DNA of 64,000 nucleotides from Trichomonas vaginalis G3 (taxonomy: Eukaryota; Parabasalia; Trichomonadida; Trichomonadidae): the NCBI RefSeq assembly GCF_026262505.1, contig NC_067206.1, positions 24,505,896 to 24,569,895 on the forward strand. The letters are read 5' to 3'. Positions 54,123 through 62,859 of the stretch are shown here, one piece after another. The notes under the pieces were generated by a model that saw only the letters and a list, made by a program, of their open reading frames with translations, searched no databases and was not told the DNA's origin. The position numbers and the translations under genes were made by a program. Numbering within the stretch: position 1 is the stretch's first letter; every line of letters begins with the position of its first letter.

Positions 54123-54299
54123 TTATGATAAAAATAAAAATTTGTTATCAGTTATTTTATCGTTAATGGTTTTCAGGTTATTCAATAATTAATTATTTTT
54201 GAAGAACTGAAGGTGTTACCATGTTACCATGTGCTACCAGGTTAATTAACTTCTCTGAAAAAATGAGACAACATGACATTTTGACAACACAGGAGGAAG

Positions 54300-54490
54300 G
54301 TATTTTATCGTAAATGTTTTGTCATGATTTCATCGTAAACTCTATGTCAAACATGAACGTATATGTTTTGTCATGACTTCATCGTAATGAGCGTAAACTC
54401 TATGTCAAACATGAACGTAAACTCTATGTCAAGACTTCTTCGTATATGTTTTGTCAAGACTTCTTCATCGTAATGAGTGTAAATGACCCA
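54300..54490. repeat. Short tandem repeats, TTTTGTCATGATTTCATCGTAA type
   Basis: Repeated units such as GTTTTGTCATGATTTCATCG, TAAACTCTATGTCAAACATG and TTTTGTCAAGACTTCTTCGT, with more copies at 54945-55045. The reverse complement of the last form occurs near the right end of element 1 (about 23100-23225). No coding content. Confidence 0.6.
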
Positions 54491-54499
54491 AAAATAATG

Positions 54500-54550
54500 T
54501 TTACGTTAGCATGTTAGATCTAACCTGATATCTACCCTCATTTCTACCCT
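54500..54550. repeat. Solo unit-terminus sequence
   Basis: AATGTTTACGTTAGCATG, GTTAGATCTAACC, then ATCTACCCTCATTTCTACCC. It matches the termini of the single-gene unit and holds the 12-base palindrome GTTAGATCTAAC. A further copy, in the same orientation, starts at 54901 (AATGTTTAGGGTAGATGG, GTTAGATCTAACACC). Confidence 0.5.
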
Positions 54551-54599
54551 CATGAATTTTCATGAATTTTATATATTAATGTTTTCGTTAAGCCACTTT

Positions 54600-54910
54600 G
54601 TGCCGTCAGTCAGTCAGTTTAGGAAAGACTTTAGAAAGTTGTTGGAAAATAAGTCCTGGGAAGAGTATTATAAGGCATTTTGTGAAGAATATAGCAACCG
54701 CCGGAATTCAGACGGTTGTTTTTTTATACAAAATTCATGCAGGAAATTCTTGAGTTTTGGTTGAAAGAATACGGTCGAGCCACTTTTGGCTCCACCTCAA
54801 AACAAGCATTTTATGAGCTTACTAAGGGCGTTATAAATGAATTCAAAGGTATTTACATATATCCTGACCTCGTTCATTTTGTTGCTGAATTCAGCAAAAA
54901 TAATGTTTAG
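54600..54910 (+). pseudogene. KilA-N domain gene fragment
   Basis: Plus-strand sequence from about 54612 encodes 'FRKDFRKLLENKSWEEYYKA', identical to the central part of the KilA-N gene at 57041-57701, including the T7 run where the frame breaks. After the run, another frame continues with an unrelated-looking end ('YELTKGVINEFKGIYIYPDL') to 54910. The 5' part of the gene is absent. A duplicated, truncated copy. Confidence 0.6.
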
Positions 54911-55444
54911 GGTAGATGGTTAGATCTAACACCTTTTCTAACATGTTTTGTCATGATTTCATCGTAAATGTTTTGTCAAGGTTTCATCGTAAATGCTTTG
55001 TTATGATTTCATCGTAAATGTTTTGTCATGATGATTTCATCGTAATGAGTGTAAATGACCCAAAAATAATGTTTACGTTAATGGTTTTCAGGTTATTCAA
55101 TAATTAATTATTTTTGAAGAACTGAAGGTGTTACCATGTTACCATGTGCTACCAGGTTAATTAACTTCTCTGAAAAAATGAGACAACATGACATTTTGAC
55201 AACACAGTGGGATTAATGAGGAAGGCATTTATGAATTATTTTTGAAGAACTGAAGGTGTCACTATGTCACCATGTGCTACCAGGTTAATTAACTTCTCTG
55301 AAAAAATGAGACAACATGACATTTTGACAACACAGTGGGATTAATGAGGAAGGCAAAAATAAATTCCAATCATACTTTATAAAGCATCATTTACAGGTAT
55401 TTCATCGTCAGTAAATGAATCCTCATTATCGTTTGGTTCAACCT
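54911..55444. repeat. Repeat-only spacer
   Basis: It contains a solo unit terminus (54901-54940), TCATGATTTCATCGTAA tandem repeats, and two forward copies of the module repeat (55060-55208 and 55230-55335). No gene. Confidence 0.5.
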
Positions 55445-56609
55445 GTTTATGTTAGCATGTTAGATCTAACACGTTTTCTAACCACTTTTCTAACATGGTC
55501 TAAAACACACAAAACTCATGAAAACAATTTATTTTTAACACTTTCACAAAAAAAATAAAAAATAAAGTTAGTTTTTTATAAAATATTTTTTTTATTTTGT
55601 ATGTAAAGATATGATTTCAACAATAGGTTCTACAACACTTCAAACAACAACTTCACCAAACTCTTTAGTTATGAATCCAACATCTATGTTAGTAGAGATG
55701 AAAAGCTTCATTCCTTCTTCATATACTTTTGAGACAGAAATCCAGAAGATAAAGCAAGAACTTTTAACAAGTACTTTGGACTGTTGTGCGAAAGATGAAC
55801 AAAATGAAAAGTATCTTTATGACATGCAGGACATTATTGACCATTTACCCAAATTGCCTGAAATCCAACAACAAAAGCTCACTATTCATGAATTCGATGA
55901 AATAGAAGTGAAACCAACTGACTCAGTAGAAATAAAGAAGTTCATACGTAAAGTAAACTATGAGTTTCTAGGATATCATTGCAACCATAAAGTTATGGAC
56001 AAAGATTGCGACATGGTATATAAGAACATCTCTGACATATATAAATCTGAAGAATTTAAGACCTACGACAACTTTGTTTCGTTAGTTGCTGAATGTGTAT
56101 GGCAGATAAGAGATAAAGATAAAAGATGTAAAATATGGAACGAACAAATCAGACCTACATATTCTGAGTTAAAGAAAACCATTGACGCCTTAGTTGTTCT
56201 AGCAGGTCAAATTTCAATGTATAACGCAAAAATGAACCCACAATGTTCAAAATGTAAAGCAGCAATAAGGAAATATAACTACTCCGTCAAAGAGATAGAA
56301 CGTATGCGAAACGACTATGCTGACTTAAAGAAAGAAGTAGAGAAACCAGCAGAAGATAAAATGGACATGTTAGCATTTCTGAACAAAAACTATCCAACAG
56401 CTGACGATTTCCTATTATCTGATGTCAAGAAGAAGTATAAAGAAACCTTCGGCATAGTTAAAATTTTTGATATTCTTCGTGAAGAAATAGAAGCTACAAA
56501 ACTGTTTAAAGTCATGAACCATCGCAACATATACCATGTAAACGTTTGTAAATAGTTATGTTAGAAAAGTGGTTAGAAAACGTGTTAGATCTAACATGCT
56601 AACATAAAC
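55445..56609. mobile_element. Single-gene unit with ~52-bp inverted termini (copy B)
   Basis: The left end 55445-55496 (GTTTATGTTAGCATG, GTTAGATCTAACACG, TTTTCTAACCACTTTTCTAA) is repeated in perfect reverse complement at 56558-56609. One intact gene (55611-56555) lies between. Length 1.17 kb, close to copy A (1.12 kb). Copy A termini use TACCC where copy B uses TAACC, but order and palindromic centre are the same. Confidence 0.65.
55611..56555 (+). CDS. Orphan protein of the inverted-repeat unit (copy B)
   Basis: This 314-residue intact protein is collinear with the product at 9740-10654. Shared blocks include 'NSLVMNPTSMLVEMKSFIPS', 'KKFIRKVNYEFLG', 'CNHKVMDKDCDMVYKNISDI', 'MNPQCSKCKA' and 'NYPTADDFLLSDVKKKYKET'. 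Differences are mostly conservative, which suggests selection on the protein. The start follows TTTTTTTTATTTTGTATGTAA. The Cys/His pattern may bind zinc. No nuclease, transposase or polymerase motif was recognised. The KilA-N gene nearby uses the same TTTTATTTTGTATGTAA start element. Confidence 0.65.
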   Translation: MISTIGSTTLQTTTSPNSLVMNPTSMLVEMKSFIPSSYTFETEIQKIKQELLTSTLDCCAKDEQNEKYLYDMQDIIDHLPKLPEIQQQKLTIHEFDEIEVKPTDSVEIKKFIRKVNYEFLGYHCNHKVMDKDCDMVYKNISDIYKSEEFKTYDNFVSLVAECVWQIRDKDKRCKIWNEQIRPTYSELKKTIDALVVLAGQISMYNAKMNPQCSKCKAAIRKYNYSVKEIERMRNDYADLKKEVEKPAEDKMDMLAFLNKNYPTADDFLLSDVKKKYKETFGIVKIFDILREEIEATKLFKVMNHRNIYHVNVCK

Positions 56610-56932
56610 ATTATTTTTTGGTGTAAATAAATGGTACCTTTAATGATATCATGACTGTTCTCGTTCATGTCTGATTTACATCTAATGAAAAAGTTTAGAA
56701 GAATTTTCTTATTCTTTCTGGTATATTTTTTGTCTTTCCAGTACTCCCGCTCTAATGGTCCCAGATGAGTTGGTTTAGATTCTCTCAAGTTCTTAGATGG
56801 TATAACATCTTCAACGCCTCCTTCATAAGTCTTGACAAAGTCATGACAAATCATTTCCCCGACTGTTGTCAAAATGTCATGTTGTCTCATTTTTTCAGAG
56901 AAGTTAATTAACCTGGTAGCACATGGTAACAT
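56591..56932 (-). CDS. Doubtful frame overlapping module repeats
   Basis: A 113-codon open frame whose first third is read from the dispersed module repeat ('TRLINFSEKMRQHDILTT'). The remainder ('VIPSKNLRESKPTHLGPLER' and 'KILLNFFIRCKSDMNE') has protein-like composition. The unique part may be the relic of a gene cut by the repeat. No family recognised; no start element before it. Confidence 0.3.
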   Translation of the reverse strand: MLPCATRLINFSEKMRQHDILTTVGEMICHDFVKTYEGGVEDVIPSKNLRESKPTHLGPLEREYWKDKKYTRKNKKILLNFFIRCKSDMNENSHDIIKGTIYLHQKIMFMLAC

Positions 56933-57040
56933 GGTAACACCTTCAGTTCTTCAAAAATAATTAATTATTGAATAACCTGAAAACATTAACGTAAACATTT
57001 ATTTTTGGTCGTTTATGACAAAAATAAATGGTTCATTTAC

Positions 57041-57701
57041 TCACAATATTTTTGTACAAAACGACCCCCAAGCTTTTAACTTCTTTTCTGCAGCTTCTAA
57101 TGCTATCTTAGCGAGTTCATATTCTCTAAATTCTCTCTTTAAATCTTCTTGTTCCCATTGGTCTAGTTCGTATGGAGAATCTCTATAACCATAATATATC
57201 TCACGTTCATGTTCTAATTGTTTTTCACACATTTTTCTAACTTCTTGTTCGAACAAAGGTTTAGCATTCTCTACTGTATCTTCAAGTTCTTCTTCATCTA
57301 ATTTCTCATGAACTTTCTTGTCTATGGAGTCCATAATTTTTCCAACTGCTATGCAATATTTTGGAGAAGCCCACATTGCTATATAGTTTATAAGTCTTGG
57401 GTCTACATACGTTCCTCTAACCTGTTTGATTTCATCAGGAATTCCTGCATGAATTTTGTATAAAAAAACAACCGTCTGAATTCCGGCGGTTGCTATATTC
57501 TTCACAAAATGCCTTATAATACTCTTCCCAGGACTTATTTTCCAACAACTTTCTAAAGTCTTTCCTAAACTGCTGACACATATTTGTTGCATTAATGTAA
57601 CCATCCTTGTCTCTACGTAAGACTTCAATACCGTTATAAGTGCCTTTTGTGAATGTTTCGCCATTAGATTTGTTCGTGAACGTTTTTGCTTCGACTGACA
57701 T
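57041..57701 (-). pseudogene. KilA-N domain protein, frameshifted at a T7 run
   Basis: Read minus; the ATG at 57701 is preferred over 57719 because it follows GTATGTAAGAACAGAA. The first frame has 'GIEVLRRDKDGYINATNMCQ' and 'FRKDFRKLLENKSWEEYYKA', typical of KilA-N DNA-binding domains of phages and large DNA viruses. The frame breaks at the T7 run (about 57461-57468). It continues one over with 'RGTYVDPRLINYIAMWASPK', the conserved end of the domain, then a charged coiled coil to 57041. The protein would bind viral or host DNA. The plus-strand fragment at 54.6 kb has the same T7 run, so the break predates the duplication or is tolerated. Confidence 0.7.
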
Positions 57702-57719
57702 TTCTGTTCTTACATACAA

Positions 57720-58053
57720 AATAAAAAAATAAAAATAATTTTAAAACTAACGTTATTTTTGGACTGCAGCAAATTTCCTGTGTTGTTGTCAAAATGTCAT
57801 GTTGTCTCATTTTTTCAGAGAAGTTAATTAACCTGGTGACATGGTGACGTAGTGACACCTTCAGTTCTTCAAAAATAATTAATTATTGAATAACCTGAAA
57901 CCATGAGACTTTGTCTCCGGACTCTTTGAGTCACTTAACGTAAACATTATTTCTGCAGTTCATCCATTACTTCATTACCTAATTAATTACAGACATAAAA
58001 TATATTTAGTTCATTCGGTAAGCCTTGACACAAAAGTCTGGGCTCAAGCACAT
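57720..58053. other. Repeat spacer at the right edge of the inserted module
   Basis: Holds the outermost reverse copy of the module repeat (57780-57902) and a short CCATGAGACTTTGTCTCCGG stretch with AGACTTTGTCT symmetry. No gene. Confidence 0.45.
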
Positions 58054-59100
58054 TCAATGAACGCGGTACCATGCGAATACAGTCACAAATGGTGGCATGT
58101 AATCTTTACCCAAGCCTGTTGGATTTGTTGTGAAAGTGTGTGAATGATTTCCTCCTGGTTCAGTTGGTCGAAAAATCTTTTTTGCTGCATTGTTATAAGA
58201 TAGAGATAAAACGTCATGGCCAGCTTCATACTCTGAGTTGTATAATGGGTGGTCTCTTAATGAGTGGCTATGGTCGCCAGAAAAGTTTGTAGTTCCTGTA
58301 TGAGTGTGTGGTGGAAGGTTTGCTTCTTTAATTTTCTTCGAACCTCCTGTTTGCTTTGAATATCTAGCACAGTATAAGAATTTATCTACAATCTGCTTCC
58401 ACATACCAAAACCTAAAACTGTTGCTGGATTTGTTGAGTTCATTGATGTATAAATAGAACCAATAGGATATAATGTTTGAAGTATTTCATTTTTCATGCT
58501 TGTAATCACATCATTTACTTCCGACTTCTTTGCATAATTTTCATCAACATAAGTTTTATCTGCTTTAAGGTCTAAACATCCTGAAACCCATTCTGTATCA
58601 GCTTTAACTTTAAAAGTCTCAAATGTCCATTCATGATACCATTCAACCTTTTCTTTAATTTCATTATCTTTTTCATCAACATAAACCAAATTTGCCTTCT
58701 TATTTAACTCACTATCCACATATTCCTTATCCACCTTCTTCATTATGTCATTTAGGAAACCTTCTATGAATTCCTCATTTAAATTAAACCTTCCAATCTT
58801 CAAAACTTTAGGAAATGCATTTAATGCGTAATATCTCTGTTCTTCTGGTGGAATTGATGTTATATCATCCGTTATACCTTTAATTTTAGAATTCATAAAT
58901 AAAATTTCTTTTATATTTGATATCACTGCACCACCTTTGCAAACGAATTCGAAATGTTCATTTTTCAATACTATCTCCAAATCTCCATATTTCAACCTTT
59001 GCGTTTGTTCTGCCGTCTTTGAATTATATGCATATATGGCGTATGTAATGGTCTGAAGGACCTGGGTGCTTTGCGCCTTAAGTTGCTGTTGTTTAATCAT
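58054..59100 (-). CDS. Phage-like tail fibre with collar-type tip, intact
   Basis: This 348-residue protein begins MIKQQQLKAQSTQVLQTITY. Residues about 30-125 form a head domain. 'VDKEYVDSELNKKANLVYVD' and 'ADKTYVDENYAKKSEV' are trimer-type coiled repeats. The C-terminal 140 residues carry 'LYPIGSIYTSMNSTNPATVL', 'ANLPPHTHTGTTNFSGDHSH', 'GGNHSHTF' and 'MPPFVTVFAWYRVH'. The tip is clearly homologous to that of the element 1 fibre and to bacteriophage collar/baseplate tips. HxH pairs are of the kind that bind metal in phage fibre tips. It lacks the long HTH-repeat shaft of element 1. It lies next to a putative spike protein, as in element 1. Confidence 0.8.
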   Translation of the reverse strand: MIKQQQLKAQSTQVLQTITYAIYAYNSKTAEQTQRLKYGDLEIVLKNEHFEFVCKGGAVISNIKEILFMNSKIKGITDDITSIPPEEQRYYALNAFPKVLKIGRFNLNEEFIEGFLNDIMKKVDKEYVDSELNKKANLVYVDEKDNEIKEKVEWYHEWTFETFKVKADTEWVSGCLDLKADKTYVDENYAKKSEVNDVITSMKNEILQTLYPIGSIYTSMNSTNPATVLGFGMWKQIVDKFLYCARYSKQTGGSKKIKEANLPPHTHTGTTNFSGDHSHSLRDHPLYNSEYEAGHDVLSLSYNNAAKKIFRPTEPGGNHSHTFTTNPTGLGKDYMPPFVTVFAWYRVH

Positions 59101-59124
59101 TTATTATGATTTAAAAATAAATAT

Positions 59125-59865
59125 TTAATCTGTTATCTCATCAGCTATTTTCTCTATTTGAAATTGCCATAATATTTCATTCATGAATTCTAAATCACAA
59201 TCAAATAGGTCAGTTATTCTAAATTTAATATTTGATAAATCTTTTGAATGAAGAATAAATGAATTCCCGGATAATTGAAACGGATATGATAAAGAAAATG
59301 TGTTTAAGTTGATGGATAAAATGTTTTGTATTGATGGGTAAGAGTTAGGGTCTAATGTTTGATGTGAAAATCTCATTGGGGTATTAACTTTATCACATTT
59401 GATTAAAATGAAATTGGAACCAGTGTCAGAATACAAAACATCCCCAACATCTTTTTCAAAATTTAATATCCCCAACAATGAACGAAGATGAGGAGTACAA
59501 AATTTAATTTTCAGCGGGAATTTAATAAGGTTATTTATTTCATCAAGTTCAAAAAGTTTATCGGGTTTTGATTTAAAATTTTCTTCATACCATACGATAA
59601 ATGATTCATTTAAATAACTTAAAATCATGTTAATATCCCATTTCGCTATCACATTATTTATATACATATCATACGTTTTTTCATGGTCTACGACCCCGCC
59701 GCTATGTGGCTCATGGTCATCTTTAATAAATGATATATAATCTGAAGGGTCTAAAAGAATGGGATTAAATTTACCACTCACAGAAACGAGAGTAACATTA
59801 TAAATTCCGCTAACTGTTAAATTTAATTCACAGTTATTATTCGAAATAATATTGATAATTGACAT
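59125..59865 (-). CDS. Putative virion protein paired with the tail fibre
   Basis: This intact 246-residue protein starts after TTTTTAATCGTAATAAAAATG, divergent to the next gene with a 19-bp spacer. It is beta-rich; its last third ('NTFSLSYPFQLSGNSFILHS' then 'LSNIKFRITDLFDCDLEF') resembles the final strands of the fibre-adjacent protein of element 1 (20616-21464) in layout. A role as fibre base or vertex protein is inferred from position in both elements. No database family is claimed. Confidence 0.5.
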   Translation of the reverse strand: MSIINIISNNNCELNLTVSGIYNVTLVSVSGKFNPILLDPSDYISFIKDDHEPHSGGVVDHEKTYDMYINNVIAKWDINMILSYLNESFIVWYEENFKSKPDKLFELDEINNLIKFPLKIKFCTPHLRSLLGILNFEKDVGDVLYSDTGSNFILIKCDKVNTPMRFSHQTLDPNSYPSIQNILSINLNTFSLSYPFQLSGNSFILHSKDLSNIKFRITDLFDCDLEFMNEILWQFQIEKIADEITD

Positions 59866-59884
59866 TTTTATTACGATTAAAAAT

Positions 59885-60364
59885 ATGGTAAAGCGTTATT
59901 TTCCAGTGATAAATAAAACTAGAATAAGATTACCTCAAGAATTCATAAATTCAACGAATTAGAAATTCATTCATGTTATAAATTTTAGTGTTTTCAGAAA
60001 ATATGAGTCGATGTCATATTCATCAACAGGTTATATTTCACTTCATTCAAATTTAGTTCAATCAAACCCATATAATGACCATTTCATAAGATTTTCAGAT
60101 GGTATTAAAAATGTAATTGATAGATTAAAATATGAACAGATTGACAATATCGAATTTTTGGAATTTTGGTTTAAATATCCCGATGGAAAAAAGATTGAAG
60201 TTAAAGATAAAGCTGATACTATAACAAAAACAATTACAATGACCGATCCGGATAGTGGGGAACAAAAAGAAATAAAACAAACGATAGAAACTGGTGAAAG
60301 GTCAATTATTATTGATTATGATTCAAAGGATTATTATTCGATAATGTTAATGCTTGAATATTAA
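59885..60364 (+). pseudogene. Maverick protein with one in-frame TAG
   Basis: From ATG 59885 the frame runs 25 codons to a TAG at 59960-59962, then stays open in the same frame for 133 more codons to 60364, including an internal ATG at 60011. Sequence on both sides is protein-like ('RYFPVINKTRIRLPQEFINS' before; 'NPYNDHFIRFSDGIKNVIDR' after). Either a single nonsense mutation, readthrough, or re-start at 60011. The C-terminal part is beta-rich and ends 'YYSIMLMLEY'. Function unknown. The stop is convergent with the next gene (4-bp overlap). Confidence 0.5.
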
Positions 60365-61029
60365 ATAGCCTTAACAAAGAATTTTTCAAGTGATATTTTA
60401 TATTCATCAACTATTTTATTATAAATATCATTATATGTTAAATGAAGTTCAGTTGTTGTTCCGTTCTTTGATATCTTAATTGTGCTAATATCCTTTATAG
60501 GATTTATTTTTGCAACTGTTCCGCAGCATGAAACCTCATCATCTATGAAAAATTGAATCTTAACGTCTGAATCTTGAACATCACAAAGAATGGCGATAAT
60601 GTGAATTAATGATTCATAAGGTAAAATAATTAAACCGGATTGATCAATTAAATTTATTATTGAATCATAATTATTAATTATTATATCACGGTAAATTTTC
60701 ATTAATTCTGAATTAATGTCTATTTTATATGGGTTCTCGATGTTTGATGAAAGAGGTGGGGGGTATGTTGGATAAGTGGGAATTTCAACAGGTTCTTTAC
60801 CAGGTTCAGATAAAATGATTGGGTCTCCATCTTCTTTATTTTGCTCCTCCTCCTTTTTCGGTAAGTCACGAGTTAATAAATTTGGTTGAGTTGCTGACTT
60901 TGTTAATTCGGGGCTAACATTAACTTTAACATTTTGAATAATTCGTGATTTATCATCATTTACGTTATAACCAACCGTAATCTCTGCTTTTGCGTTAGTG
61001 TTCTTTTGACTAGTGAAACGTCTTCTCAT
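60361..61029 (-). CDS. Uncharacterised Maverick protein
   Basis: This intact 222-residue protein starts after TTTTTTATTCGAATATAAATG. A basic N-terminus (MRRRFTSQKNTNAKAEITVG) and a Pro-rich stretch ('VEIPTYPTYPPPLSSNIENP') lead into a mixed C-terminal domain with 'YESLIHIIAILCDVQDSDVK' and 'FFIDDEVSCCGTVAKINPIK'. No family recognised. It sits in a minus-strand series of virion-type genes. Confidence 0.55.
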   Translation of the reverse strand: MRRRFTSQKNTNAKAEITVGYNVNDDKSRIIQNVKVNVSPELTKSATQPNLLTRDLPKKEEEQNKEDGDPIILSEPGKEPVEIPTYPTYPPPLSSNIENPYKIDINSELMKIYRDIIINNYDSIINLIDQSGLIILPYESLIHIIAILCDVQDSDVKIQFFIDDEVSCCGTVAKINPIKDISTIKISKNGTTTELHLTYNDIYNKIVDEYKISLEKFFVKAI

Positions 61030-61060
61030 TTATATTCGAATAAAAAATATATTTAAACTT

Positions 61061-61960
61061 TTATTTTGCTGGAACTTTTGAATCTATTATTCCCTGTATT
61101 TGTTCATGAAGTTGATTTTTAGCTGTTTCATCGAAATTAATAGACCGAATATATTCATTAATTGCATTCTTATAATCATCTGATTTCTCAAATTTTCTTT
61201 TATCTGATTCCTTAACTAAATCATAAGTTAAACCACGTTGCTGATATAATGGTTTCTTAATTAAATCTTTGAATGCTTGAGATAAAGCACCTGATGCAAT
61301 TCTTGCTACTATAATTGGTTGGAATTGCTGTTTAAGTTCATCTTTAACATTTGCGAAAACTGGATCGAATAAAGCAACTTTAAAGAATTTCTTAGCTGAA
61401 ATTTCAGGTCTAATATTTGCATATTGACCATCAAACTGGTTAGAATATCGTGGTAATCCATCCGGTCCCTCTTCAATAGCATTTAATTCTTCATTGAAAT
61501 AAGAATATGGATTATGACGGAATGAATTAATTGGACCATTTTCACCTTCTCCAATGTATTGTTTAACAGCTTTTCCATTTTCATCAAATTGCATAGGATA
61601 ACGTTCATTATATACTTTACGTTTAGGATAATCAGATATAGTTAATTTATAACCATTTATGACTTTAATATTACCTTGACCATCAGTAACGAAAACTTCA
61701 TTTATACCATCAGGTTTTCCATTTGGACCCGTAATGTCTGCTTCGTGTGCTTCCCAATTTGGACCATGACGTTTGGCATATGCTTGAGCTTCTGGTAATG
61801 TTAAAACGTTTCTCATTTGTTTAACATCTTTTTGAAGACCAGCAACAATATGAACTAATTCTTTCATTCCATCAGGAACTTTCATAGTCCTATTATATGC
61901 ACCCCTTTTGTTTGTTCCTTGTTTTAATGGAACCTGTAGAAGATTTACCATTTCTGTCAT
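61061..61960 (-). CDS. Uncharacterised Maverick protein, putative virion component
   Basis: This intact 299-residue protein begins [20 protein letters not shown], with an N-terminal helix ('[20 protein letters not shown]'). A beta-rich centre ('[20 protein letters not shown]', '[20 protein letters not shown]') and a helical C-terminal third follow. It lies before the ATPase and capsid genes on the same strand, a place often held by penton or other structural genes. A by-eye match to penton proteins is not convincing. Start element TTTTTTATTTATAATTAAACATG. Confidence 0.5.
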   Translation of the reverse strand: MTEMVNLLQVPLKQGTNKRGAYNRTMKVPDGMKELVHIVAGLQKDVKQMRNVLTLPEAQAYAKRHGPNWEAHEADITGPNGKPDGINEVFVTDGQGNIKVINGYKLTISDYPKRKVYNERYPMQFDENGKAVKQYIGEGENGPINSFRHNPYSYFNEELNAIEEGPDGLPRYSNQFDGQYANIRPEISAKKFFKVALFDPVFANVKDELKQQFQPIIVARIASGALSQAFKDLIKKPLYQQRGLTYDLVKESDKRKFEKSDDYKNAINEYIRSINFDETAKNQLHEQIQGIIDSKVPAK

Positions 61961-62001
61961 GTTTAATTATAAATAAAAAATAAAAAATAATTATAAAAAA
62001 G

Positions 62002-62823
62002 TTAATCAAATTTAACACTTCCTTTATTTAAATCAACTATTATTTTTCCATGTTCACCTAATTGCTGATATTGTGTGTAAAGTTCATTAATGCTCATTGG
62101 TAAATTCACTTGATAAAGCATAACGTTCAACTGTTGACGACTAAACCCACTGAAAATGAAAAGTGTTGATAGATTTTGATTTAATGTTTGTGCTTAATGC
62201 TTTGAAATATTGAACAGCCATAAAGAATGAACACTGAATGTGTCGACATTGAGTTAATAACTGATTAAAATATGATTTCTCATTTTTATTAGTTTTGATT
62301 TCACCGCATCATCTAGAAAAATGAGTGAATGCAAAAATTCTCTATCAAAATTTGAAATAGAAAGTGTTTCAAATAATTCATCCCGTTGTTTATCAATAAT
62401 TTTATCCTCTAATCCTTGCTTCTTGATTGTATTATATAATTCTTTATACATTAAAAGTTTTTAAATAATCTTCTGCTTCTTCTTGTGATAAATAAATAAT
62501 TGGAATTTTGATTAAATGCTTTAAAGATTCAAATGTATCATCTGAAGGTGAACCGAACGGTTGATATAAATTAACACATGTGAATAGGTAAGTGTTAGCA
62601 ATAAATAATTTGTTTTAATATCGTTAATTTTTACCTTTATTCTGTTTACCAATTGCTGCAGTGATTTGAATTTAAGTAACATTCAGAATATGGAATTTTC
62701 ATTAATTTTTCCTTAGATAGAGCATTTCTATTATCACTCAATGCTTCATTAATCATATCATCTACGTATGTATTATATACTCCTGCTAATTCTTCATAAG
62801 GGGTGGATGAATTTAAATCCATT
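62002..62823 (-). pseudogene. Packaging ATPase (A32-like), several frameshifts
   Basis: Read minus from ATG 62823 (MDLNSSTPYEELAGVYNTYV). Frames alternate through 62700-62450 and 62250. A possible degenerate P-loop 'AAIGKQNKGKI' lies near 62640. A Walker B-like 'FLHSLIFLDDAVKSKLIK' is near 62310. A Gln segment 'QCRHIQCSFFMAVQYFKALS' and the C-terminal 'INELYTQYQQLGEHGKIIVD' end the gene at 62002. The order equals that of FtsK/A32-like ATPases. At least three shifts are needed, so the gene is dead unless they are errors. It lies beside the capsid gene, as in many Polintons. Confidence 0.6.
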
Positions 62824-62859
62824 TAATCAAAAATAAATTTATAATTTAAACATTTCTAT

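Larger units (their letters stand above)
54162..57902. mobile_element. Nested repeat-bounded module with KilA-N and orphan genes
   Basis: A sequence of about 130 bp (GGTTTTCAGGTTATTCAATA ... GAAGAACTGAAGGTG ... ACATGACATTTTGACAACAC) occurs at 54162-54293, 55060-55208 and 55230-55335 forward. It occurs at 56865-57008 and 57780-57902 reversed. The outermost pair bounds 3.7 kb and the next pair bounds 1.95 kb. Inside are a KilA-N fragment, the orphan-gene unit and a KilA-N gene. The module relates to element 1 sequences rather than to the rest of element 2, so it was inserted here. Confidence 0.6.

Noticed and set aside
57435-57470. Programmed -1 frameshift at the T7 run
   Set aside because: The needed change is +1 (or one extra T), not -1, and no stimulatory structure was seen; a homopolymer indel is simpler.
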